A DNA stretch of 64,000 bases from positions 558,001-622,000 of the forward strand of contig NZ_VUKD01000002.1 of the NCBI RefSeq assembly GCF_009193155.1, in the 5' to 3' direction. Numbering within the stretch: position 1 is the stretch's first letter; each line of letters starts with the position of its first letter. A model generated the notes under the pieces. It saw only the letters and a list, made by a program, of their open reading frames with translations, ran no database searches and was not told the DNA's origin. The stretch comes from Georgenia subflava (GTDB lineage Bacteria; Actinomycetota; Actinomycetes; Actinomycetales; Actinomycetaceae). This document shows positions 45,669-54,204 of this stretch, one piece after another. Made by a program: the position numbers and the translations under genes.

Positions 45669-45837
45669 CGGCCGAGCCGAGCCCGAGCGCGAGCCCGAGC
45701 GCGGCCCGAGCCGAGTCCGTGCCCGAGCCCGATTCCGAGCGGGTGACGGCACCGCAAAGGCCCCGGCCGGCATCCGGTCCTCGTCGGTCCGATAGGTTCG
45801 GTGGGGCTGAGCCCGCACCGCCGACGGGGGAGTACAG

Positions 45838-47787
45838 ATGGTCCGCACGGTCCGCTCGACGACGTGGGCTCTCGCCCTCGTCCTGACGGCCCTGCTCCTC
45901 GCGGTCCTGAGCGCAGCCCCTGCGCGGGCCGACGACGAGCAGGCCGGACGCATCTCCCGACTGGACGTCACCGCCGAGCTCACCCCGGAGGGTGGGAGCG
46001 CAGACGTGGTGGTCGAGCTCGATCTCGACCTGGGCGAGGAGGAGGCGCACGGACCGTTCCTCGTCCTCGCCGAGCTCCAGGAGATCGTCGGCGACCCCGA
46101 CCACTACCGACGGCTGACGGTCGGTGACGTCACCGCCACCTCCACCACCGGGGCGCCGGACGCCCTGCGCGTCGAGCGCGAGGACGGTGCGGTCCAGCTC
46201 TACGTCGGCGACGAGGACGTCGAGATCACCGGGCTGCACACCTACCGCATCACCTACACGGTGGACGGACTGATCAACCCCGACGTCGACGGTACCGACG
46301 AGCTGTTCTGGAACGTCGTGGCGCCCGGTGGCTTCGAGCTCGTCCTCAGCGACGTCTCGGTCACCGTTGCCGGACCGCCCGGCGCGATCGACGCCGCGTG
46401 CTACGTCGGTGCCACCGGATCCACCCACGAGTGCGACTCGAGTGTCGCGTCGGAGGCGGCTGCCCACCGGTTCTCGCAGGACCGGCTGGACCCCGGCGAA
46501 GGGTTGACCGTCGTACTCGGCTGGCCCGCCGGCACGTTCACCGGCGCCGAGCGGGAGCTGGTCGCGCGCCGGACCTTCGCGAACACCGTCCAGCTGACGC
46601 CACTGACGGGCGCGCTCGCCGGGGGCGCCACGCTGCTCGGTGCCGGCGCGGCGGTCGCCGTCGCCTCGCGCCGGGGACGCGACGAGGCCTACCTCGGGCT
46701 GACCCCCGGACTCGTGCCGGCCGGCGGCGCCGCGGGCCAGGTCGGCAGGCGCAGCCGGCGCGACCCGGTCGCAGTACGGTTCACGCCACCCGACGGCGTC
46801 CGGCCGGGCGAGGTGGGCACCCTCGCCGACGAGGTGGCGGACCCGCACGACGTCGCAGCGACCATCGTGGACCTGGCGGTGCGTGGCTACCTCCGCATCG
46901 AGGAGGTCGTGAGCGGCGGCGACGACGAGAGGGTCGACGACGTCGGCGGTGACGAGCGGGGCGACGGGGCCGGCGGTGACGAGCAGGGCGACGGCGGCGG
47001 CGGTGACGAGCAGGGCGACGGCGACAAGGACTGGCGGCTGGTGCGGCTGCGCGAGGACCTCGGCCAGCTCGAGGAGTACGAGCGAGGTCTGCTCGAGCGC
47101 ATCTTCGCCGACGGCCCGTCGGTCCTGATGACCGACCTCGCCGACACCTACGCCCTGACGATGTCCACCGCTCAGCGCGACCTGTACCGCACCGTCACCG
47201 ATCGTCGCTGGTTCCGCGGCGATCCGCAGCGGGTGCGCCGTCGCTGGCTGGGACGGGGGGCCGGCCTGCTCGCGCTCGGCGCCGTCGCCACGATCGTCCT
47301 GCTCGTCCTGCATGCGCCGGTCATCCTCGGGGTGCCGCCGATCGTCGTCGGGGTTGTCGTCATGGTCGCCTCGTCCGCCGCCCCGGCCCGCACGGCCGCC
47401 GGCACCGCGGTCCTGGCCCAGGCACTCGGCTTCCGCCAGTACCTCGCGACCGCGGAGGCCGAGCAGATCCGCTTCGAGGAGGGGGAGGACCTGTTCTCGC
47501 GGTACCTGCCCTACGCGATGGTCTTCGGGCTCGCGGACCGATGGGCCGGCGTCTTCGCCGAGCTCGCCCGGCACGGCCGCGACGTCCCCGAGCCGGACTG
47601 GTACGTAGGCACGGTGACGGCCGCCGCCCTGTGGAGCAGGCCCGAGACGTTCGGCGAGACGGTCGGTGCCTTCGCCGACACCGCCACGACGGCCGTGACA
47701 TCGGCCTCGGGCGGAGCGGGCGGCGCGTCCGGCTTCAGCGGGTCCGTGGGCGGCGGCGTCGGTGGCATGGGCGGCGGGAGCTGGTAG
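45838..47787 (+). CDS. DUF2207 membrane protein
   Basis: A 649-residue protein with a signal peptide ending near PARA-DDEQ, an exported beta-rich domain of about 200 residues (residues 40-240, ISRLDVTAELTPEGGSADVV onwards), a membrane helix near 260, a cytoplasmic domain (300-470) and a pair of helices near 480-520, ending in a glycine-rich tail (GGGVGGMGGGSW). This is the DUF2207 family, of unknown function. A short acidic repeat (GGDEQGDGG) is inserted in the cytoplasmic domain. Start chosen at the ATG at 45838. Confidence 0.88.
   Translation: MVRTVRSTTWALALVLTALLLAVLSAAPARADDEQAGRISRLDVTAELTPEGGSADVVVELDLDLGEEEAHGPFLVLAELQEIVGDPDHYRRLTVGDVTATSTTGAPDALRVEREDGAVQLYVGDEDVEITGLHTYRITYTVDGLINPDVDGTDELFWNVVAPGGFELVLSDVSVTVAGPPGAIDAACYVGATGSTHECDSSVASEAAAHRFSQDRLDPGEGLTVVLGWPAGTFTGAERELVARRTFANTVQLTPLTGALAGGATLLGAGAAVAVASRRGRDEAYLGLTPGLVPAGGAAGQVGRRSRRDPVAVRFTPPDGVRPGEVGTLADEVADPHDVAATIVDLAVRGYLRIEEVVSGGDDERVDDVGGDERGDGAGGDEQGDGGGGDEQGDGDKDWRLVRLREDLGQLEEYERGLLERIFADGPSVLMTDLADTYALTMSTAQRDLYRTVTDRRWFRGDPQRVRRRWLGRGAGLLALGAVATIVLLVLHAPVILGVPPIVVGVVVMVASSAAPARTAAGTAVLAQALGFRQYLATAEAEQIRFEEGEDLFSRYLPYAMVFGLADRWAGVFAELARHGRDVPEPDWYVGTVTAAALWSRPETFGETVGAFADTATTAVTSASGGAGGASGFSGSVGGGVGGMGGGSW
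46945..47025 (+). repeat. 27-bp coding repeat, three copies
   Basis: Three units of 27 bases (starting 46945, 46972 and 46999) encode GGDERGDGA, GGDEQGDGG and GGDEQGDGD. Slippage of this block would change the length of the acidic linker in the DUF2207 protein without breaking the frame. Confidence 0.9.
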
Positions 47788-47800
47788 GTAGGGTCGGACC

Positions 47801-48592
47801 ATGGTTCTCATCGGTGCCCACGTCGACCAGCTGGACCCCGTCGCCGAGGCGAAGGCCCGCGGCGCGGACCTCGCCCAGATCTTCCTGGGTGACCCCCAGG
47901 GCTGGAAGGGGGCCGAGGTCGCCTACCCCGGCGGGGCCGAGGCCCTGCGGCAGGCGGCGGCTGCGGCCGGCATCGGTCTGTACGTGCACGCGCCGTACGT
48001 CATCAACGTGGCGACGACGAACAACCGGATCCGGATCCCGAGCCGGAAGCTGCTGCAGCAGACCGTGACGGGCGCGGCCGAGATCGGTGCCCTCGGCGTG
48101 ATCGTCCACGGCGGGCACGTGCTCAAGGACGACGACCCCGAGAAGGGCTTCGACAACTGGCGCAAGGCCATCGACGGGCTGGAGATGCCCGTGCCGGTGC
48201 TGATCGAGAACACCGCGGGCGGGACAAAGGCGATGGCACGCGGCGTCGAGAAGCTGACCCGGCTGTGGGAGTCGGTGCTGGCCGCCGACGGAGGCGCCGA
48301 CGTCGGACTGTGCCTGGACACCTGCCACGCCTGGGCAGGCGGGGAGCAGCTGGCCGGGCTGGTCGAGCGAGTGCGTCAGGCCACCGGCCGGGTCGACCTG
48401 GTCCACGTCAACGACAGCCAGGGCGCCTTCGACTCCGGGGCGGACCGCCATGCCAACCTCGGCTCCGGCACGCTCCCGCCGGAGGCGATGGTCGACGTCG
48501 TCCGCGAGGCCGGGACGGCGGCGATCGTCGAGACCCCGGGCGGCGCCACCGAGCAGGGCGCCGACATCGCCTGGCTGCGCGAGCGCCTCTGA
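47801..48592 (+). CDS. nfo: Deoxyribonuclease IV (endonuclease IV)
   Basis: A 263-residue TIM-barrel AP endonuclease that cuts next to abasic sites in base excision repair. Metal-binding segments GAHVD (residue 6 onward), YVHAPYVIN, IVHGGHV, IENTAG, CLDTCHAWAGG, VHVNDS and DRHANLGSG are present in the order of the family. The start codon is 13 bases after the DUF2207 stop, so the two may be co-transcribed. Confidence 0.95.
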   Translation: MVLIGAHVDQLDPVAEAKARGADLAQIFLGDPQGWKGAEVAYPGGAEALRQAAAAAGIGLYVHAPYVINVATTNNRIRIPSRKLLQQTVTGAAEIGALGVIVHGGHVLKDDDPEKGFDNWRKAIDGLEMPVPVLIENTAGGTKAMARGVEKLTRLWESVLAADGGADVGLCLDTCHAWAGGEQLAGLVERVRQATGRVDLVHVNDSQGAFDSGADRHANLGSGTLPPEAMVDVVREAGTAAIVETPGGATEQGADIAWLRERL

Positions 48593-48729
48593 CCCACGCG
48601 GTCCGCCACCGGGTCGTCGCACGGGATCGGCGCCCCGGCGCCCGGCGTGCTGCGGTGCTCGGCATCCGCATGCGGGCACGAACGGGCGGGGTTACCGTGA
48701 CGACTCACGCACGCAATCGGAGGTCTGTC

Positions 48730-49164
48730 ATGGGTCTGCCCGTCAAGCTTCGTCATGTACCCGCCCGACTCGCCGCCGGTGCCTTCATCCTGAACTCCGG
48801 ACTGGGCAAGCGCGGGCTTCCGGACGAGGCGGCGGCCGGTCTGCAGGGCATGGCCGCGAACGCGTTCCCGCAGCTGAAGGAGATGTCCCCCAAGGACTTC
48901 GGCAAGCTCATCTCCACCGCCGAGATCACCCTCGGCGCCGCGCTGCTCGTCCCGCTCGTGCCGACCTGGCTCGCCGCGCTCGGTCTCGGCGGCTTCGCGA
49001 GCTCCTTGCTGTACATGTACACCCGCACGCCCGGCCTGACCGAGGAGGGCTCGAGCGTGAAGCCCACCCAGGAGGGCACCGGGATCGCGAAGGACGTGTT
49101 CATGCTCGGCATCGCCGGCACGCTCCTGTTGGACGAGCTCACGTCCCGCAAGCCGTCCGCCTGA
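48730..49164 (+). CDS. DoxX-like membrane protein
   Basis: A 144-residue membrane protein with four hydrophobic segments, near LRHVPARLAAGAFILNSGLG, ISTAEITLGAALLVPLV, LAALGLGGFASSLLYMY and AKDVFMLGIAGTLLLDEL. This resembles DoxX-type proteins. No charged catalytic motif. A GGAGG at 48720-48724 precedes the start. Function unknown. Confidence 0.75.
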   Translation: MGLPVKLRHVPARLAAGAFILNSGLGKRGLPDEAAAGLQGMAANAFPQLKEMSPKDFGKLISTAEITLGAALLVPLVPTWLAALGLGGFASSLLYMYTRTPGLTEEGSSVKPTQEGTGIAKDVFMLGIAGTLLLDELTSRKPSA

Positions 49165-49207
49165 GCCGGCCGGGAAGCACCGCACGGCTCCGTGCGTTCG
49201 CACCATC

Positions 49208-50269
49208 ATGGAACTGGGTATCTACACCTTCGGCGACCTCGACGACCGGCCCACCGCCGAGCCGACCTCGCCGGGGCGTCGCATCAACGAGATCCTCGAG
49301 CGGGTGCGGCTGGCTGAGGACGTCGGCCTCGACTACGCGGGCATCGGGGAGCACCACCGGCCCGACTACGCGATCTCCGCGCCGGCCACGGTCATCGCCG
49401 CCGCGCTGGCCCAGACCGAACGGATCCACGTGGGCTCCGCGGTCACCGTGCTGTCCACCGAGGACCCCGTGCGCGTGTTCCAGCAGTTCGCCACCATGGA
49501 CCAGTACTCCGGAGGGCGCGTGGAGCTGCTCGCCGGCCGCGGCTCCTTCATCGAGTCCTTCCCGCTGTACGGCGCGAGCCTGGAGGACTACGACGAGCTC
49601 TACGAGGAGAAGCTCGACCTGCTCCTGACACTGGACTCCGGCAACCCGGTCACCTGGTCCGGCAAGCACCGCCCGCCCCTGCGGGACGCGCAGATCCTGC
49701 CGCGCCCCACGGACAAGCCGGATCTCGGCGAGCACCTGCGCATCGGTGTCGCCACCGGTGGGTCCCCGGCGTCTTCGGTCCGGGCGGGCAAGCTCGGGCT
49801 GCCGATCAACTACGCCGTCATCGGCGGCGAGCCGAGACGGTTCGCCCCGCTGGCCGAGCTCTACCGCCGCGCCCACGCCGAGGCCGGCCACCCGGCGGCG
49901 ACGCGCCGCGTCGAGGTCTCCGTGCACGGCTTCTTGGCCGAGACCGACGCCGAGGCGCTGGAGTTCTTCTACCCGTATCAGCTCGACGCCGGCACCAAGA
50001 TCGCCCGTGAGCGCGGCTTCGCGCTGCCCAACCGGATCTCCTACGAGATGCAGTCCGGCCGCCACGGCGCCTACGTCATCGGCTCGCCGGAGACCGTCGC
50101 CGAGAAGATCGTGCTGCTGCACACCTCGCTCGGGCACGACCGGCAGAACTTCCAGATGGACGTCTCCGGGGTGCCGCAGCGCGAGTCCCTGCGCGCCATC
50201 GAGCTGCTGGGCCGGGTGAAGGAGCTGGTCGATGCCGAGCTCGCCCCCGAGACCACCGGCCACGCGTAA
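49208..50269 (+). CDS. LLM-class flavin-dependent oxidoreductase
   Basis: A 353-residue luciferase-like monooxygenase with a TIM-barrel flavin fold. The ELGIYTFGDLDDRPT start, DYAGIGEHHRPDYAISAPA and GRVELLAGRGSFIESFPLYG are typical of the F420- or FMN-dependent members found in actinomycetes. Substrate unknown. The gene stands alone ahead of the tmRNA gene, and its 3' end is copied downstream as a tandem repeat. Confidence 0.9.
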   Translation: MELGIYTFGDLDDRPTAEPTSPGRRINEILERVRLAEDVGLDYAGIGEHHRPDYAISAPATVIAAALAQTERIHVGSAVTVLSTEDPVRVFQQFATMDQYSGGRVELLAGRGSFIESFPLYGASLEDYDELYEEKLDLLLTLDSGNPVTWSGKHRPPLRDAQILPRPTDKPDLGEHLRIGVATGGSPASSVRAGKLGLPINYAVIGGEPRRFAPLAELYRRAHAEAGHPAATRRVEVSVHGFLAETDAEALEFFYPYQLDAGTKIARERGFALPNRISYEMQSGRHGAYVIGSPETVAEKIVLLHTSLGHDRQNFQMDVSGVPQRESLRAIELLGRVKELVDAELAPETTGHA

Positions 50270-50340
50270 GGCGCGCGGTGCGCCGAGGCCAGCGGCCACG
50301 CGTGACGCGTGCGGGCGCGCCGAGGCTGCCAGCCACGCGC
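50257..50340. repeat. 36-37-bp tandem repeat across the oxidoreductase stop codon
   Basis: CGGCCACGCGT starts at 50257 (last codons of the oxidoreductase), 50293, and as CAGCCACGCGC at 50330. The spacer GCGCGCGGTGCGCCGAGG is also repeated. The unit therefore includes the gene end and the stop codon. Confidence 0.8.
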
Positions 50341-50478
50341 ATGACCGCTGCGCCGCCCGCGCCCGTGACCCACGTCGCCCGTCGTCGTCGGGAATGAACG
50401 TGCCACGGGGCTGGTTGACCACGTAGCATGGACACAACCGGCCGGACCCGTCAGGGCGAGACCGGGGACAACTGCACA

Positions 50479-50846
50479 GGGGATGATCGGTTTCGACGAT
50501 GGTCGTCGTTCCAGGAGAAGCGGGTCGAGGATGCAGAGTCATCTCGTCAACGCTCTCTGCAAACCAATAGGTGCCGATTCCAAGCGCACCGACTTCGCCC
50601 TCGCCGCCTGAGCGAGTTCCGAAGTCCGTCAGCCTGAGCTAGCTTCCGACTCAGTTCCTGGCGTCATCTAGGAAGCCACTGCTCGCCACCCTCGTTGCCG
50701 GGGTGTCGGGGACTTCTAGGTAACTGAGCCCGTCAGCGACTTGTCTGCGTGATCGCTGGGGCCGAGAAAATCAGCAGCAGACTGCACCCGGAGAAGCCCT
50801 GGTTCCACGCCGTCGGACGCGGGTTCGATTCCCGCCATCTCCACCA
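50479..50846 (+). ncRNA. ssrA: Transfer-messenger RNA (tmRNA)
   Basis: A 368-base RNA that rescues stalled ribosomes with SmpB. Its 5' GGGGATG pairs with CATCTCC near the 3' end to make the tRNA-like acceptor stem, GGTTCGATTCCC gives the T-arm, and the gene ends in encoded CCA. The tag frame begins with GCC at 50573 and encodes ADSKRTDFALAA before the TGA at 50609-50611, a proteolysis tag ending in the usual LAA. A perfect terminator hairpin follows. No integrase is adjacent, so it does not appear to be used as an attachment site here. Confidence 0.97.
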
Positions 50847-50854
50847 TCACCCCA

Positions 50855-50891
50855 GCAGCAAGGCCGCCCTCGGCGAGGGCGGCCTTGCTGC
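50855..50891. terminator. 16-bp perfect stem-loop after ssrA
   Basis: GCAGCAAGGCCGCCCT and its complement (50876-50891) flank the loop CGGCG. It lies between the end of ssrA and the end of the convergent Uma2 gene and should act for both. Confidence 0.93.
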
Positions 50892-50900
50892 GTCCCGGGA

Positions 50901-51461
50901 TCAGGCCGGGGGAAGCACGAGCTCCTGCGGGACGACCCGCACAGGGAACGGCACGGCGATGTCGGCCGCCTCGGTCCCCGTGGCCGTGGCGGCGGTGCGG
51001 AACGCTCCGTCGACCAGGTCGAGCGCCTCGATCGAGGGCTGCGCCGGGTCGACCAGCCAGTACGACCCCACGCCGGCGTCCTCGTACTTCGACCGCTTGA
51101 GCACCTGGTCCTTGCGCCTGGTCGACGGGGAGAGCACCTCGACAGCCAGCGCCATCGGGGCACTCACGTTCTTCACGCCCACGTCCTCGTTGCGCATCAC
51201 CAGCAGGTCCGGCTGGAGCGAGGTGCGTCGGTCGGGACGCCAGTCCACGGGTGCGAAAAACACCTCGAACCCCGCAGGGCACGCCGCCCGCAGCAGGAGG
51301 TACAGGTTGCCGATCGCGCGCTGGTGAACCATCACCGGAGCCGGGGTCACCAGCAGCAACCCGTCGAGCAGCTCGTACTGCAGGCCGTCGTCCGGGAGTC
51401 GGTCGAGGTCGTCGACCGTCCAGTCCCGCGACTCACGGGGCATCACCGTCATGATGGCCAT
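50901..51461 (-). CDS. Uma2-family PD-(D/E)XK nuclease-like protein
   Basis: A 186-residue protein of the Uma2 family. DDLDRLPDDGLQYELLDGLL at the start, LQPDLLVM and ALAVEVLSPSTRRKD give the D...E-x-(V/L)-x-S site of the family's restriction-endonuclease-like fold, in which the usual lysine sits further along (RKDQVLK). YWLVDPAQPSIEAL follows. Start at the ATG at 51461, which has GGGAGG five bases upstream. Uma2 genes are abundant in cyanobacteria and actinomycetes but their role is not known. Confidence 0.88.
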   Translation of the reverse strand: MAIMTVMPRESRDWTVDDLDRLPDDGLQYELLDGLLLVTPAPVMVHQRAIGNLYLLLRAACPAGFEVFFAPVDWRPDRRTSLQPDLLVMRNEDVGVKNVSAPMALAVEVLSPSTRRKDQVLKRSKYEDAGVGSYWLVDPAQPSIEALDLVDGAFRTAATATGTEAADIAVPFPVRVVPQELVLPPA

Positions 51462-51648
51462 GGTCCTCCCTCGGCCGGCTCGTGTCACCGGTACACATCC
51501 CGCCAATGTCCTGCTGCTCGCCCGACTGCGCCGCGGTCATCCACAGCCACGTTCGTCCGAGGAATCCGCCACGGGCCGGCGAGGTCACACCGCTCACGAC
51601 GGCGGACGCGTGCTCCCGCACGCCAGTCACCGTCGGAGAATGGGAACC

Positions 51649-52680
51649 ATGAGCAGAGCACGAGGCTTCACCTCCGACAACGCGTCCGGCGCCCACCCCG
51701 CCGTCCTCGCCGCCATCGCCGACGCCAACTCCGGGCACGTGCCCTCCTACGGCGCGGACCCGCTCACGGCCGCCCTCGACGAGCGGGCGGCCGAGGTCTT
51801 CGGCGACGACGCGCGGATCTTCCCCGTCTTCAACGGCACGGGCGCCAACGTCGTCGCCGTCCAGGCGCTCCTGCAGCGATGGGATGCCGTCGTCGCGACC
51901 GACGAGTCGCACATGGTCAACGACGAGTCCACGGCCCCGCAGCTCGTCGGCGGCACGCGCATCCTCACCGTCGCCTCCCGCGGCGGCAAGCTCACCACCG
52001 ACGTGATCGCGCCGGTGTTCGACGGCTACGACGGCACGGTCCACCACGCGCGGCCGGCGGCGGTCTCCCTGGCGCAGAGCACCGAGCTGGGCACCACCTA
52101 CTCCGTGGCCGAGCTCAGTGCTATCACCCACCTCGCCCACACACGTGGTGCGCGCGTGCACCTCGACGGCGCCCGTCTCGCCAACGCCGCCGCCCGGCTC
52201 GGCACCACCCTGCGCGCGCTCACCACGGACGTCGGGGTCGACGTGCTCTCCTTCGGCGCCACCAAGAACGGCACCCTCTTCGGCGACGCCGTCGTCACGC
52301 TCCAACCCGAGCTCGCCGAGCCGGTGGACCGGCTGCGCAAGGCCTCCACCCAGCTGGCGTCGAAGATGCGCTTCGTCTCCGCCCAGCTCCTCGCCCTTCT
52401 CGGCGACGACCTGTGGCGGGAGAACGCCCGCCGCGCCAACGCCGCCGCCGACCTGCTCGCCGCCCGCCTGCGCGGGCTCGGGGTCACCCCGGTCCACCCG
52501 GTCGAGGCCAACGCCGTGTTCATCCCCGTCCCGCCGGAGAGGCTGCCCGCCGTGGTGGCCGCGGCACCTGTCCTGGCCTGGGACCGCACGGCCGGCGTCG
52601 TGCGCGCGGTCGCCTCCTTCGACACCACAGAGGAGGACGTGGACGCGCTCGTCGCCGAGCTTGCCCGGCACCTCGGCTGA
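51649..52680 (+). CDS. Threonine aldolase-like PLP enzyme
   Basis: A 343-residue PLP-dependent lyase of the beta-eliminating/threonine aldolase family, which splits threonine or allo-threonine into glycine and acetaldehyde. Motifs: SDNASGAHPAVLAAI, FPVFNGTGANVVA, DESHMVNDES, HLDGARLANAAA and the PLP-lysine in SFGATKNGT. The start is the ATG at 51649, nine bases after GGAGA. It is divergent from the Uma2 gene and shares a 187-base promoter region. Confidence 0.93.
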   Translation: MSRARGFTSDNASGAHPAVLAAIADANSGHVPSYGADPLTAALDERAAEVFGDDARIFPVFNGTGANVVAVQALLQRWDAVVATDESHMVNDESTAPQLVGGTRILTVASRGGKLTTDVIAPVFDGYDGTVHHARPAAVSLAQSTELGTTYSVAELSAITHLAHTRGARVHLDGARLANAAARLGTTLRALTTDVGVDVLSFGATKNGTLFGDAVVTLQPELAEPVDRLRKASTQLASKMRFVSAQLLALLGDDLWRENARRANAAADLLAARLRGLGVTPVHPVEANAVFIPVPPERLPAVVAAAPVLAWDRTAGVVRAVASFDTTEEDVDALVAELARHLG

Positions 52681-52751
52681 GCTGGTGCCGTTCACCGCCG
52701 CGTCAGGCCCCGCCTCTGGCACGCTGACGCCATGACTCGGGCGGTGCACCG

Positions 52752-54128
52752 GTGCTGAGACCGGGCGAGACGCGGTTCGTGCGTTCGGGCGAGGTGGACA
52801 TCGCCTACCAGGTGGTCGGGGCGGGGCAGCGCGACGTCGTCGTCGGTATCGGCTGGGTCTCCCACCTGGAGCTGCTGTGGGAGCTGCCCGAGTCGGTGCA
52901 CTTCCTCGAGCGCCTCGCCGGCCTCGGCCGCCTGATCCTGTACGACGCCCGCGGCACGGGTCTGTCCGACCGGCCGGGCGGCGCACCGGAGGTCCACGAC
53001 CTCGTCCCCGACCTCGTCGCCGTCCTCGATGCCGCCGGCAGCACCCGCGCCGTCGTCGTCGGCTGGCTCGACAAGGCCGCGCTGGCCCTCGCGCTCGCGG
53101 CCACCCATCCCGAGCGGGTCGAGGCACTGGTCCTCGGCGAGCCGATGGCGAGCACCGTCGCGCGCCCCGGCCACCCCGACGGGCTCGAGCCCGCCGTGCT
53201 CGAGACCCTCGCCTCGGCGGTCGAGTCCGGCTCGTGGGGAACCGGTGCGCTCCTGCCGTGGATCGCGCCGTCGGTCGCCGACGAGCCCCGCATCGCCGCG
53301 TGGTGGCGCCGCTGGGAGCGCATGTCGGCCACCCCCAACACGGCGGCCGGCCTGCTGCGGCTCCTGCTCGACGTGGACGTGCGCGCGCTCCTGCCCCGGG
53401 TGCGGGCGCGGACCCTGCTGATCCACCGCGCCGGGACCGCGCTGGTCCCGGCCGCAGCCGTGCGGTGGCTCGCCGACGCGCTCCCGGACGCCCGCTACAC
53501 GGAGCTCGAGGGGACTGACCTGGCCGCGTTCTTCGGTGACACGGACACCCTCATGGACGAGATCGAGGACTTCGTCTCGGGCACCCGCACGGGCGCGGAC
53601 GTCGACCGGGCCCTGGCCACCATGCTCGTCACCGACCTCGTCGGCTCCACCGCGCAGGCCGCGGCCCTCGGCGACCGGCGCTGGCGCGAGCTGCTGGACT
53701 GGCACCACCAGGAGGTCCGGCGTCTGCTCGCCCGGTACGGCGGGACCGAGATCGACACCGCGGGGGACGGGTTCCTCGCCGTCTTCGACCTGCCCAGCCG
53801 GGCGATCTCCTGCGCCCTGGCGCTCTCGGACCACCTGGCGGGCCACCGCCTCGGCGTCCGGGCGGGGCTCCACACCGGCGAGGTCGTCCGGGCCGGCACG
53901 GCCGTCCGCGGGGTCGCCGTGCACGTCGCGGCGCGGGTCGCCGCCCTCGGCGGGGCGGGGGAGGTGCTGGTCAGCGGCACCGTCCGGGACCTCGTGCTGG
54001 GCTCCGGCGTCATGCTGACGCCCCGCGGCACCCACGAGCTGCACGGGGTGCCGGGCACCTGGGAGGTTCTCGAGGCCGCCCGCACCGGCGTGCGTGTTCC
54101 GGCCGTGGACGGTCCGGTGACCCGATAG
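52752..54128 (+). CDS. Hydrolase-like domain fused to class III nucleotide cyclase
   Basis: A 458-residue two-domain protein. Residues 10-270 resemble an alpha/beta hydrolase (GETRFVRSGEVDIAYQVVG, LYDARGTGLSDRP), but the nucleophile elbow GxSxG is changed to GWLDK at 104-108, so hydrolase activity is doubtful. Residues 285-450 form a class III adenylyl/guanylyl cyclase with metal aspartates Asp295 (VTDLVGST) and Asp339 (TAGDGFLAVF) and the RxGLHTGEV segment. The degenerate hydrolase may act as a ligand sensor for the cyclase. The start is a GTG at 52752. Similar fusions are known in actinomycetes. Confidence 0.85.
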   Translation: MLRPGETRFVRSGEVDIAYQVVGAGQRDVVVGIGWVSHLELLWELPESVHFLERLAGLGRLILYDARGTGLSDRPGGAPEVHDLVPDLVAVLDAAGSTRAVVVGWLDKAALALALAATHPERVEALVLGEPMASTVARPGHPDGLEPAVLETLASAVESGSWGTGALLPWIAPSVADEPRIAAWWRRWERMSATPNTAAGLLRLLLDVDVRALLPRVRARTLLIHRAGTALVPAAAVRWLADALPDARYTELEGTDLAAFFGDTDTLMDEIEDFVSGTRTGADVDRALATMLVTDLVGSTAQAAALGDRRWRELLDWHHQEVRRLLARYGGTEIDTAGDGFLAVFDLPSRAISCALALSDHLAGHRLGVRAGLHTGEVVRAGTAVRGVAVHVAARVAALGGAGEVLVSGTVRDLVLGSGVMLTPRGTHELHGVPGTWEVLEAARTGVRVPAVDGPVTR

Positions 54129-54204
54129 CATCCGGCCAGGTCGGAGGCGCTCCGGCCGCCAAGGTCGGTGGTTCCCGACCGTCGCCTGCCCCAGGAGCAC
54201 CGGC

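Noticed and set aside
45520-47811. Long antisense frame across the DUF2207 gene (763 codons)
   Set aside because: Shadow of a real gene; acidic and glycine-rich artefact composition.
50415-50429. TTGACC followed by TAGCAT as the ssrA promoter
   Set aside because: The two boxes are only three bases apart, so they cannot form one sigma-70-type promoter.
50479-50846. ssrA as the integration site of a genomic island
   Set aside because: No integrase, partial ssrA copy or foreign gene block lies beside it; backbone genes are on both sides.
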